From contig JAFYCC010000033.1 of the NCBI GenBank assembly GCA_017539885.1, positions 5,962-69,961 of the forward strand: a stretch of DNA of 64,000 nt, written 5' to 3'. Below, piece by piece: positions 55,374-62,896 of this stretch. The translations under genes were made by a program, and so were the position numbers. Positions within the stretch are counted from its first letter, which is position 1. Every line of letters starts with the position of its first letter. The notes beneath the pieces are model-generated. The model ran no database searches, was not told the DNA's origin, and was given only the letters and a program-made list of their open reading frames with translations. Origin of the DNA: Oscillospiraceae bacterium. Its GTDB lineage: Bacteria > Bacillota_A > Clostridia > Oscillospirales > Oscillospiraceae.

Positions 55374-56028
55374 GCCCTCATCGCATTCTTTATGGAAAAT
55401 GGTGAGGGCTGTTTGCTTCTTGAGACGGAAATCAATTATTGAAAATGATACTGCTATTGTTATTGCCGCGACTGGCCGGACCATTATCTGGAAGAATATG
55501 AGCGCAGAAGCCATAATATCGACAGCAGTTACTTATATGATCCTGATTATGTAATGGCCGACAAGGTTCTGGGAATCTGTCCATATCTGCCGGTTTGCTT
55601 TGCGTTTTTCGTTTTGCAACAGACACTATACTGCTGTGCCCCAGCTTCGGCGGCAAGGATCGTTGGCAATTAACGCCTAACACATACGGAGCCTGTCCTT
55701 CCTGCGGAATGTTGACTTTTCAATGAGCTTGTGGCATCCTTTATTAAGGATTAATATAATCTCTTTTTTCTGAGGACAACGCCTCTGCCGACACCGAAAA
55801 CAGTGACCGCACAGCGTTTGCCGCCAACAGACCCCAGCTGGTAAAAGCTGCTTACAGGCAGAATCTCCTCAGTATGCACGCAGGGTGGACCGACTTCGCC
55901 CGCATCACATCTGTCAGCATCAGCATTACCTCGGCTGCCCGGTCCGGTGCCATAGCCGGCTCTCATACAGCTTTCTGCAACGGCATCTGTGCGTCTGCTG
56001 CCGGTAGGAAAAAGGAGCGGAATTAGCA
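55374..56028 (+). pseudogene. Non-coding stretch with probable gene remnants
   Basis: About 650 bases without an intact gene. One plus-strand frame reads CYCYCRDWPDHYLEEYERRS onward through YDPDYVMADKVLGICPYLPV before stopping. The neighbouring frame continues as CPSFGGKDRWQLTPNTYGAC and PSCGMLTFQ to a stop at 55723-55725, with a zinc-ribbon-like CxxC. This pattern looks like one small Cys-rich protein gene broken by frameshifts. The family is not recognised. A possible promoter (TTGTGG 55729-55734, 17 bp, TAATAT 55752-55757) follows. Confidence 0.35.
55874..56026 (+). CDS. Possible 50-aa peptide upstream of the GNAT gene
   Basis: ATG at 55874 opens a 50-codon frame, MHAGWTDFARITSVSISITS through a stretch with two Cys (FCNGIC) to a basic tail (GRKKERN). 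It stops 2 bases before the GNAT start. No ribosome site is visible (CTCCTCAGT precedes the ATG), and the frame is open back to about 55758. It may be a remnant, or a small peptide gene belonging to the downstream cluster. Weak evidence. Confidence 0.15.
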   Translation: MHAGWTDFARITSVSISITSAARSGAIAGSHTAFCNGICASAAGRKKERN

Positions 56029-56460
56029 ATGATGATTAGGGAAATACAGCCCGAAGACTACGCGGCAGTCGCAAGATTTTGGAGGGATTATCTGGACATA
56101 GCCGCGGCAACGGATGAAAGCGTGAGCAGGACTCTTGAGAAAATGAGCACGGACAGCCGTTATTATACCTTCGTCGCCGAAGAGGACGGCAGAGTCGTTG
56201 GCTTTATCACATACGTCGAGGTCCTGTCGATCGATGATCCTGACGGGTATATCAAAATCAACGGAATTGCTGTGCATCCCGAGTATCGCAACCGCGGCAT
56301 AGGAACGCAGCTCATTGCCCGCGCCGAACAGACAGCACGCGAAAGAGGCTCGAACTCTATCGGCGTTGCATCCGTTTTCAAACGGACAGAGACCCACAGG
56401 CTTTATGAGAATCTCGGATTTCGGAAATCAGCATTCTGGTTTCACAAAAACTTCGATTGA
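56029..56460 (+). CDS. GNAT family N-acetyltransferase
   Basis: A 143-aa acetyltransferase of the GCN5 fold. The acetyl-CoA pyrophosphate-binding motif is seen as VHPEYRNRGIGTQLI (R-x-x-G-x-G/A), with YENLGFRKS as motif B. An AAAAAGGAGCGG site precedes the ATG-ATG start. Substrate unknown. It lies 16 bases before the asparagine-synthase-like gene and is probably in the same transcript. Confidence 0.88.
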   Translation: MMIREIQPEDYAAVARFWRDYLDIAAATDESVSRTLEKMSTDSRYYTFVAEEDGRVVGFITYVEVLSIDDPDGYIKINGIAVHPEYRNRGIGTQLIARAEQTARERGSNSIGVASVFKRTETHRLYENLGFRKSAFWFHKNFD

Positions 56461-56476
56461 TGGGGGAATTCAGATC

Positions 56477-57601
56477 GTGGATGATTCAACACGCGAAAGC
56501 AAACCCGCTTTGGATCCGCATGCGCTGGAGTCCTACCTGCGTTTTTCCTATCCGGTGGGTACGACCAACCTGCGAGGTGACGTCATTTCCTACCCCGATA
56601 TCCGATTTTCTTTCGATCCGGCACGGGAAAAAGCCGATTATCTCCGTACGCTGTCACAGATTCTGGACGACATTCTGAAGATGGAACGGCAATACTCCGA
56701 CGCCGCTTTTTTGTCTTCCGGCGTGGATTCTTCCCTGATCGCTTTCGGCATCCACGCGAAAAAGACCTTTTCCGTGGCATACGAGGAACAGGAGTTTGAT
56801 GAATCGCCTCTGGCGCTAGAAGCAGCTGCAAGGCTGGGCAGCGAACACCATGTCGTGAAGATCGGCCCCGAGGAATACTTTGACGCGGTGAGAGACGCCA
56901 TGGCCTGCCGCGGCGCGCCGACGGGAGACGCTTCCTATATTGCACTGTTTATTGCGGCAAGGAAAGCAGCTGAGTGGACGGATACCGTCTGTTCCGGAGA
57001 AGGACCAGACGAGCTGTTTTGCGGCTACCCTTGCTACAGCCGGTTTTTCGACGATCCGAAGGAGGACTTCTGGCTGCCCATCAACACCATCATGGACGTG
57101 GGAGAGATCCCGCCGCTGCCCGGTTACGGCGGAGACGGTTTTCTGAAAATGAACGCATTCGATCTGACAAGGTGGATGCTAGGAAACATTCTTCCCAATG
57201 TTGATGCCGCGGCAAAGGGCGCGGGGATCAATATCCGTACGCCGTATATGAGACAGGACCTGTGGGATTTCGCTCTGTCGCTGCCGACGCAGTACAAGGC
57301 GGATCGAAACATGGGAAAACTGCTCTTCCGGGAGGCGGCACTGCCTGTCGTCGGGCGTAAAATCGCCTTTCGCGAGAAGAGAGGCTTTCCTGTACCGGTC
57401 CGAAAATGGATGCGGAAGGAACCGTTCAAAACGCAGATCCTGGACGCTCTGACCGGCAGTATCGCGCGCGATGCGCTCGCCGTCGCGGACGTCGAGGGGA
57501 TCATCAAAGCATTTTATGCGGACGGTAATGACAGTGTATGGAAGCAGATATGGGAAATGTTTGCGCTGATTCGGTGGCTTGAGACCTTGAGTAAAGATTA
57601 A
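56477..57601 (+). CDS. Asparagine-synthetase-type amide ligase lacking the glutaminase domain
   Basis: A 374-aa protein from GTG behind GATGGGGGAATT. The PP-loop SSGVDSSLIAFG (residues about 81-92) and GEGPDELFCGYPCYSRFF place it with AsnB synthetase domains, which adenylate a carboxylate for amide formation. The N-terminal about 75 residues correspond to the AsnB inter-domain linker (LDPHALESYLRFSYPVG), but the Ntn glutaminase domain and its Cys2 are missing, so nitrogen must come from ammonia, a partner, or an amine substrate. Such stand-alone ligases occur in specialised metabolite and RiPP pathways. The C-terminal part ends REKRGFPVPVRKWM, also typical of AsnB. Confidence 0.85.
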   Translation: MDDSTRESKPALDPHALESYLRFSYPVGTTNLRGDVISYPDIRFSFDPAREKADYLRTLSQILDDILKMERQYSDAAFLSSGVDSSLIAFGIHAKKTFSVAYEEQEFDESPLALEAAARLGSEHHVVKIGPEEYFDAVRDAMACRGAPTGDASYIALFIAARKAAEWTDTVCSGEGPDELFCGYPCYSRFFDDPKEDFWLPINTIMDVGEIPPLPGYGGDGFLKMNAFDLTRWMLGNILPNVDAAAKGAGINIRTPYMRQDLWDFALSLPTQYKADRNMGKLLFREAALPVVGRKIAFREKRGFPVPVRKWMRKEPFKTQILDALTGSIARDALAVADVEGIIKAFYADGNDSVWKQIWEMFALIRWLETLSKD

Positions 57602-57602
57602 T

Positions 57603-58367
57603 ATGCGATCGATATCATTTCTTGACGGCCGTTATCCTGTCAAAACGATCATTACTGACAGACAAGACTGGCAGAGCCATGCCGGATGGCAGGTTGACGT
57701 TTTCAGAAAAAACATCATAGAGGACCATCTTCATATGCCGCTGAAGCGAGTCATATATGCGCGTGAAACGCATTCCGGCAGCGTTTTTTCTGTTTCGGAC
57801 AATGATGGCTCCGGCACACTGGAAGCGGTTTCCGAAGAACTCCGCATAGGGCCGGCCGGCGGATTTGATGCGGTGGTTACTGCAGTCCCGGGACTCCTGT
57901 TGTGCGTCTGGACGGCGGACTGTATCCCGCTGTTTCTCTACGATACTGAAAAGCACGCAGCGGCTATTGCCCACTGCGGATGGAGAGGCATCTGCGGCGG
58001 AATCGCCGAGAACACGCTCAAAGTGATGTGGCAGCGTTTCGGTTCTTCTCCGGAGAATATCCTCGCCGCCTTCGGTCCCGGTATCTGCGCTGACTGCTAC
58101 GAAGTCGGCAGCGACCTGATCGAGGCTTTTTCCTCCCGCTTTTCCCGGAAAGAGCTTGGAGAACTGTTCCGTCCAAAGGAGAACGGGAAATGTCTCCTGG
58201 ATCTCAGAAAGGCGGTCGCTTTCATACTCCTCAGGGAGGGGCTCCGTCCCGACCGGATCCACGACACCGGGATCTGCTCCTATGAATCGGAGAACTTCGC
58301 GTCCTACAGAAGGAATGGCCCTTCGGAGGCAAGCAGGCAGACGCTCTCGGGTATCGTTCTGCTGTAA
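57603..58367 (+). CDS. pgeF: Peptidoglycan editing factor PgeF (multicopper polyphenol oxidase/laccase-domain family)
   Basis: A 254-aa YfiH-family protein. Members remove mis-incorporated serine from UDP-MurNAc or show purine nucleoside phosphorylase/adenosine deaminase activity. The metal site is intact: His in YARETHSG, Cys in WTADCIPLFL and His in AHCGWRG, followed by GPGICADCYEVG. It starts 1 base after the ligase gene ends, with no ribosome site of its own, so it depends on coupled translation. In Firmicutes it is usually near cell-division genes, so this position is atypical. Confidence 0.88.
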   Translation: MRSISFLDGRYPVKTIITDRQDWQSHAGWQVDVFRKNIIEDHLHMPLKRVIYARETHSGSVFSVSDNDGSGTLEAVSEELRIGPAGGFDAVVTAVPGLLLCVWTADCIPLFLYDTEKHAAAIAHCGWRGICGGIAENTLKVMWQRFGSSPENILAAFGPGICADCYEVGSDLIEAFSSRFSRKELGELFRPKENGKCLLDLRKAVAFILLREGLRPDRIHDTGICSYESENFASYRRNGPSEASRQTLSGIVLL

Positions 58368-58385
58368 GGCTGAAAGATAAGGCTG

Positions 58386-60170
58386 GTGAATGACACCGTG
58401 CAGGGAGATCTGGAATTCGATATCTACCGAAGGTCTGCGCTGATCGCTGACAGGACCAGAAAAATGGCGCTCCCTTATATCTGCAGTACTCTGTGCGTCG
58501 CGGCAGTGACGGCTTTTGACTCCATAATCGCTGGAATCAGCATCGGCACTGACGCGCTGGCGGCGATCGCGGCCTCGGGCCCGCTGCTGGCAGTCGCTCA
58601 GATCCTTCACTGCTTTTTGGGCTACGGCATTGACAAGCTGATGATCCGGGCAATCGGAAAAGGCCATAGGAAAGAGGCAAATCGTATCTTCGGCTCGATC
58701 ATCATCGCGGTCTTTGCCGTTTATATTGCCGTATATATCCCGCTCCTCCTCTTTGAGCGGCAGCTGCTGGAGATCTTTATCAATGATCCCGACCTGGTAG
58801 GCGCGGTGATCCGGTATTCAAGACCCATCCTGGCAGCGGCTCCGGTCTTTGAAGTGCTCCTTTGCATTGAGAGAGCGTTCCGCATCGACGGGAGAGCAAA
58901 GCTGCTGGCAATGCGCAGCATCAGCACAAACGTCGGGAACATCCTTTTCGATTTCCTGCTGGTCGGTGTGCTGAAGCTCGGCCTCGAAGGGCTGGCATGG
59001 GCTTCTGTCATCAGCACGCTTCTCGGGTATTCTACTACGCTGAGCCATTTCTTCAGCAAAAAGCGGACTGTGACTCCGGACTTTTCTGTTGTTTTCGCAT
59101 TTCGGGAAATGATCTCCTATATCTGGGAAGACATCCGCATCGGCAGTTCAGCGACTCTGGATGAACTGCTGGAAGGCGCCACACTCACTGTGCAGACAGG
59201 GGCGATTACTGCTGTCGGCGGTGCGGACGGACTTGCCATCTGGGCAATCTATAAGACTCTCCGCGGGGTTGTCATGTCCCTGAACAACGGAATATCGGCA
59301 AGCGTCTCCATTCACGCAGGCCTGTCATTCGGGCAGAAGGATTATGACGGCGTCAGATTCTCGGCGAAGACAGGAACGAAGCTGGCATTGGGAATCGGTC
59401 TGATCGCGGACGTGCTCATTCTGTTATTTGCAGGTCCGATCGCGAGCGCGTTCCATATTGCCGGCGGACTTCGCCGGCTATGCGCGCAATGCCTGCGCAT
59501 CGGATGTATTGCTTTCCCGTCTGTCATACTCTCGGCAATCATCAATTCCTATCTTCCGGGCGTAAACAGGATCGGGCTTACGAATCTGCTGGTAATCATC
59601 CAGAAGCTTCTGCTGATCGTCGCCGGAATCATCGGATATCATTTGGGGCTGCGCGGCTTTTTTGCGGGCTATGTGCTTGCAAGTTCGGCAGCCGCGCTGA
59701 TCCTGCTGTCTCTTATGAAACGCGACGGGTTCTGGTTCGTACCGGAGCGCGACCCGGATATGATTTACGACTATTCGATCCTTCTAAAGCCGGACCGGAT
59801 CGGCGCCTTGAAGTCTGATCTGAACGAAAAACTGCTCGCCTATGCCTATCCTGCGGGCTTTTGTTCAAAAGCTTCTCTGGTGACAGAGGACGGCATGAAT
59901 TATATCCGCCTTCAGAATCCTGACAAGGTGATCCGCGCGGACATCCGCATCAAGCGATATGAAGACGGCTTGCAGATCACGGTCATCGACGACGGCGTGG
60001 CCTACAGCCCGCTGAGCAGTCTCGCCGATGCCGGTCTGGACAGACCGGGTTCTCTGGAGGCGATAATCATCCTTGGCCTTACCACCCATGTGAACTACGA
60101 CAGAGCGCTGGATCTCAACCATCTGTCCCTGTATCTGAATCTGCCCGCTGACGCGGAGTCCATCGTCTGA
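58386..60170 (+). CDS. MATE-family exporter fused to a C-terminal HATPase-like (anti-sigma-type) domain
   Basis: A 594-aa protein. Residues about 25-455 form the twelve-helix MATE/MOP transporter (ALAAIAASGPLLAVAQILHC, GLEGLAWASVISTLLGYSTTL, RIGLTNLLVIIQKLLLIVAGI). Residues about 470-590 are soluble and match the GHKL/RsbW-type ATPase pattern: an initial helix (KSDLNEKLLAYAY), strands, then DGLQITVIDDGVAYSP with the D-x-G box and a degenerate G2 box, and ILGLTTHVNYDRALDLNHLSL. The classical Asn of the N box is not obvious. It may be a regulatory domain (inference). GTG/ATG start uncertain; ATG-less GTGAATGAC begins at 58386. Confidence 0.85.
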   Translation: MNDTVQGDLEFDIYRRSALIADRTRKMALPYICSTLCVAAVTAFDSIIAGISIGTDALAAIAASGPLLAVAQILHCFLGYGIDKLMIRAIGKGHRKEANRIFGSIIIAVFAVYIAVYIPLLLFERQLLEIFINDPDLVGAVIRYSRPILAAAPVFEVLLCIERAFRIDGRAKLLAMRSISTNVGNILFDFLLVGVLKLGLEGLAWASVISTLLGYSTTLSHFFSKKRTVTPDFSVVFAFREMISYIWEDIRIGSSATLDELLEGATLTVQTGAITAVGGADGLAIWAIYKTLRGVVMSLNNGISASVSIHAGLSFGQKDYDGVRFSAKTGTKLALGIGLIADVLILLFAGPIASAFHIAGGLRRLCAQCLRIGCIAFPSVILSAIINSYLPGVNRIGLTNLLVIIQKLLLIVAGIIGYHLGLRGFFAGYVLASSAAALILLSLMKRDGFWFVPERDPDMIYDYSILLKPDRIGALKSDLNEKLLAYAYPAGFCSKASLVTEDGMNYIRLQNPDKVIRADIRIKRYEDGLQITVIDDGVAYSPLSSLADAGLDRPGSLEAIIILGLTTHVNYDRALDLNHLSLYLNLPADAESIV

Positions 60171-60187
60171 GCAAGGGGAGGGAAAAT

Positions 60188-60712
60188 ATGCAGCAGACAT
60201 ATTTGACATGGCTGCAGACGGATCCGCGTTTCAACCGGGAGGAAGCCTGGAGCGAGGAACAGTTTCCCGCAGCGTCGTACAGGTTCTTTCGGGACGCAGG
60301 TTGCCTTGTGTGCTCACTTGCCGTGATGCTCCGGCATTGCGGCATCGAGACGGCGGAATGTGAAGGCTCGTTTGATCCGTGGATCCTCAACCGTAGGCTG
60401 ATCGAATGCGGCGCGTTTTCTCCCGCGGCCGATCTGGAGCTCTCGCATATCAACAGGCTGTATCCGCTCGAATACCTTGGTTCCGTACCCTGCTCCGGAA
60501 CCGCTTTGAATCGGTACGCGGAGAACGGGTTTCCATGCCTCATCACCGTACCTGGAGAAAAGGCAGACCGTCATTTTACTGCGATGCTTGCGCTGCTGCC
60601 GGATGACGCGGTCGTTTTCGATCCGGTCCGCGGTGAAAAGAGACTCAGTGAGTATGAACGGATCTGTGAGATCCGCGCGTTTCGACCTGCAAAGCTGGTA
60701 CCTGCTTGCTGA
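60188..60712 (+). CDS. C39-like cysteine peptidase domain protein
   Basis: A 174-aa cytoplasmic protein resembling the C39_2/papain-like fold. The nucleophile region is RDAGCLVCSLAVMLRHCG with Cys39. His129 lies in ADRHFTAMLAL and Asp145 in VVFDPVRG, spaced as in bacteriocin-processing and related peptidases. No signal peptide and no transporter domain. GGGAGGG precedes the ATG, 17 bases after the MATE fusion. It could be a leader peptidase for a peptide exported by the MATE protein, or a housekeeping amidase; not distinguishable here. Confidence 0.65.
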   Translation: MQQTYLTWLQTDPRFNREEAWSEEQFPAASYRFFRDAGCLVCSLAVMLRHCGIETAECEGSFDPWILNRRLIECGAFSPAADLELSHINRLYPLEYLGSVPCSGTALNRYAENGFPCLITVPGEKADRHFTAMLALLPDDAVVFDPVRGEKRLSEYERICEIRAFRPAKLVPAC

Positions 60713-60716
60713 TCCG

Positions 60717-60740
60717 GCAGAGGTTCGGATCTGCTTTTTT
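60717..60740 (+). terminator. Terminator of the 56-60.7 kb cluster
   Basis: A 5-bp GCAGA/TCTGC stem with 8-base loop, reinforced by an alternative GATCCG ... CGGATC pairing, then TTTTTT. The 148 bases from here to the next gene show no other feature. Confidence 0.7.
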
Positions 60741-60888
60741 CATTACACTTTTGTTGAGACGTGCAGATACGGTACGGACCTGCCTTCCCGACGGTGTCAT
60801 GCTGTGCTGACGGAGACAGGAAGAGTAACATTCGAAAGAATAAGGAAACGCTGCTCATCCGGCGTTATCAAGTGAGGAGTTGAGCTCG

Positions 60889-61824
60889 ATGGATACAAAT
60901 CTGTTCGTTAAGTATCAGGACAAGCTGCTGGAAAACTGCGGGAAGGTCATACTCGGCAAAGAGGACGTCATCCGTCGGATCGGCGTCTGCCTGATCGCCT
61001 CCGGGCACGTTCTGCTGGAGGATCTGCCGGGAACGGGCAAGACAATGCTGCTGCGCGCGTTCGCCCGCTGCATTGACGGCGAGTTCCGACGCATACAGTT
61101 CACGCCGGACATTCTGCCGTCGGATCTCACGGGAATCCATTTCTACAACCAGAAGGATGGCGTCTTCGAATTCCGCCGCGGGCCGCTGTTCGCCAACGTG
61201 ATACTCGCCGATGAGATCAACCGCGCCGTCCACCGCAGCCAGTCTGCGCTCCTGGAGGTCATGGAGGAGCGCCAGATCACGATTGACGGCGAGACCTATC
61301 CGCTCTCTGAGCCGTATATTGTCATGGCGACGCAGAATCCGATCGAGTCTTACGGAACTTTTCCTCTGCCGGAGGCGCAGCTGGACCGGTTCTTCATGAA
61401 GCTTTCTCTCGGTTATATGACGCCGGAACAGGAAAAGCAGGTGCTGCGTCGGCAGGACACGAAGGACATCATTGCAGGCCTGGAGCCGATCATTACAAAG
61501 GAGGAACTCGCACAGCTGCGCACCTCATATCGTGAGGTGGAGGTCAGTGAGCCGGTAGCCGACTATCTGATGGCGATCGTCACCGCAACGCGCGGCAGCG
61601 ACCGGCTTGCCTGCGGCGCCAGCGCGCGCGGATCTCTGGCGCTCTATAAGACCGCACAGATCACGGCCGCCATGGAGGGGAGAGACTATGTCATCCCCGA
61701 GGACGTCAAAAACAACGCCGTGGAAGTACTCGCGCACAGACTGACGATGACCGCCGGCAGCCATCTGTCGCCGGAAAACTATATCCGACAGCTGCTCGAC
61801 GAGATTCCCGTTCCGGTGGAGTAA
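60889..61824 (+). CDS. MoxR-type AAA ATPase
   Basis: A 311-aa AAA+ ATPase of the MoxR family, chaperone-like, usually paired with DUF58 and von Willebrand-domain proteins. Walker A is EDLPGTGKT near residue 45, Walker B VILADEINRA near 108, sensor 1 ATQNPIESYGTFPLPEAQLDRF. I start at the ATG with GAGGAG 9 bases ahead; a TTG 3 codons upstream overlaps that site. It leads a cassette with the DUF58 gene 4 bases downstream. Confidence 0.93.
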   Translation: MDTNLFVKYQDKLLENCGKVILGKEDVIRRIGVCLIASGHVLLEDLPGTGKTMLLRAFARCIDGEFRRIQFTPDILPSDLTGIHFYNQKDGVFEFRRGPLFANVILADEINRAVHRSQSALLEVMEERQITIDGETYPLSEPYIVMATQNPIESYGTFPLPEAQLDRFFMKLSLGYMTPEQEKQVLRRQDTKDIIAGLEPIITKEELAQLRTSYREVEVSEPVADYLMAIVTATRGSDRLACGASARGSLALYKTAQITAAMEGRDYVIPEDVKNNAVEVLAHRLTMTAGSHLSPENYIRQLLDEIPVPVE

Positions 61825-61828
61825 AAAA

Positions 61829-62896
61829 ATGCCGACATCCCTGATCGTTCTGATTCTGATCTCGATCCTGCTTGCAGTCGCCGCCGCGGAGATCCTGAGC
61901 CTGAAGCTCGATCCCAAGCGGGTGGACCTGCGCTGCTCGGTCGACATGGATCTCACCGAGCCGGACGAGGTCGCCACGCTGCAGTTCAGCCTTCGGAATC
62001 TTTCCCCTCTGCCGCTTCCTTTCGTCAGCTTCAGTTTCGCGTTTTCGGAAGCCGTGGAGGTTCGGGAAGAAGAGACATGGATGAGCGCGCAGGGGACAGA
62101 CGGCATGTTCGGCCGCACGTACACGTATAGGGCGTCACTGCCGCCCCATAGCGTCCGCAGGGGAAAGATCCGCTTTTCTCTGAAAGAACGCGGCCTGCAC
62201 GAACTTGGGAAGGTATATCTGGAGACGGGCGACTATCTCGGCTTCCAGAGCCATGTCCGCTCGTTTGATCTCAAAGACAGGGTCATCTGCACGGCCCGCT
62301 CGCTGGCAGCGGATCCCGGACTGAAGCCGCTTGGCGGATATCTCGGGGACATATCTGTCCGGCGTTTCATTATGGAGGATAACAGCCTGCTTCTTGGCTA
62401 CCGGGAGTATTCCGGCGTGGAGCCAATGAAGGATATATCCTGGCTGCAGACGGCCAGAACGGGCGTCCTGACGGTCAAAAAACACGACTATACCGTGGAT
62501 ACGGACGTGGCGGTGCTGCTGGATATGGAACAGTGCCCGCCTCCCGTTGCCGAGCGCTGCCTGTCCCTGGTCCGGACCGTCTGCGATTTGCTGGAGGCGG
62601 GAAAGATCCCCTATGCCGTGCTGTCGAACGGCGACCTCTTCGAGACGGAGAAGGGAATGGGCAGGAAGCACTGCTTCGCCGTGCAGAGAAGGATCGGCCT
62701 GTCGCACTTCGTGCGCTACCGCAGCTTCGCTTCGCTGCCGGAGCAGTGGACAGGGCAGAATTGCGGCCGGCGGGGGTATATCGTCATCACGCCGAAAGCC
62801 ACACCGGAGGTGAGCGCGGCGCTGGCGCGGCTTGAGCGCGTATCCGGCGTCCGCGCGCTGCTCCTCACGGGAGAGGAGGCGCTTTCGGATGCGTAG
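61829..62896 (+). CDS. DUF58 domain protein
   Basis: A 355-aa membrane-anchored protein with one N-terminal helix (LIVLILISILLAVAAAEIL) and a DUF58/vWA-like core: YLGDISVRRF, the family-typical REYSGVEPMKDISWLQTARTG, and VDTDVAVLLDMEQ. The partner of MoxR in wall- or stress-related assemblies; molecular role unclear. It overlaps the following gene by 8 bp. Confidence 0.9.
   Translation: MPTSLIVLILISILLAVAAAEILSLKLDPKRVDLRCSVDMDLTEPDEVATLQFSLRNLSPLPLPFVSFSFAFSEAVEVREEETWMSAQGTDGMFGRTYTYRASLPPHSVRRGKIRFSLKERGLHELGKVYLETGDYLGFQSHVRSFDLKDRVICTARSLAADPGLKPLGGYLGDISVRRFIMEDNSLLLGYREYSGVEPMKDISWLQTARTGVLTVKKHDYTVDTDVAVLLDMEQCPPPVAERCLSLVRTVCDLLEAGKIPYAVLSNGDLFETEKGMGRKHCFAVQRRIGLSHFVRYRSFASLPEQWTGQNCGRRGYIVITPKATPEVSAALARLERVSGVRALLLTGEEALSDA

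Noticed and set aside
60588..60875. A 95-codon frame between the C39-like gene and moxR
   Set aside because: It overlaps the protease gene, crosses a terminator and has no family resemblance.
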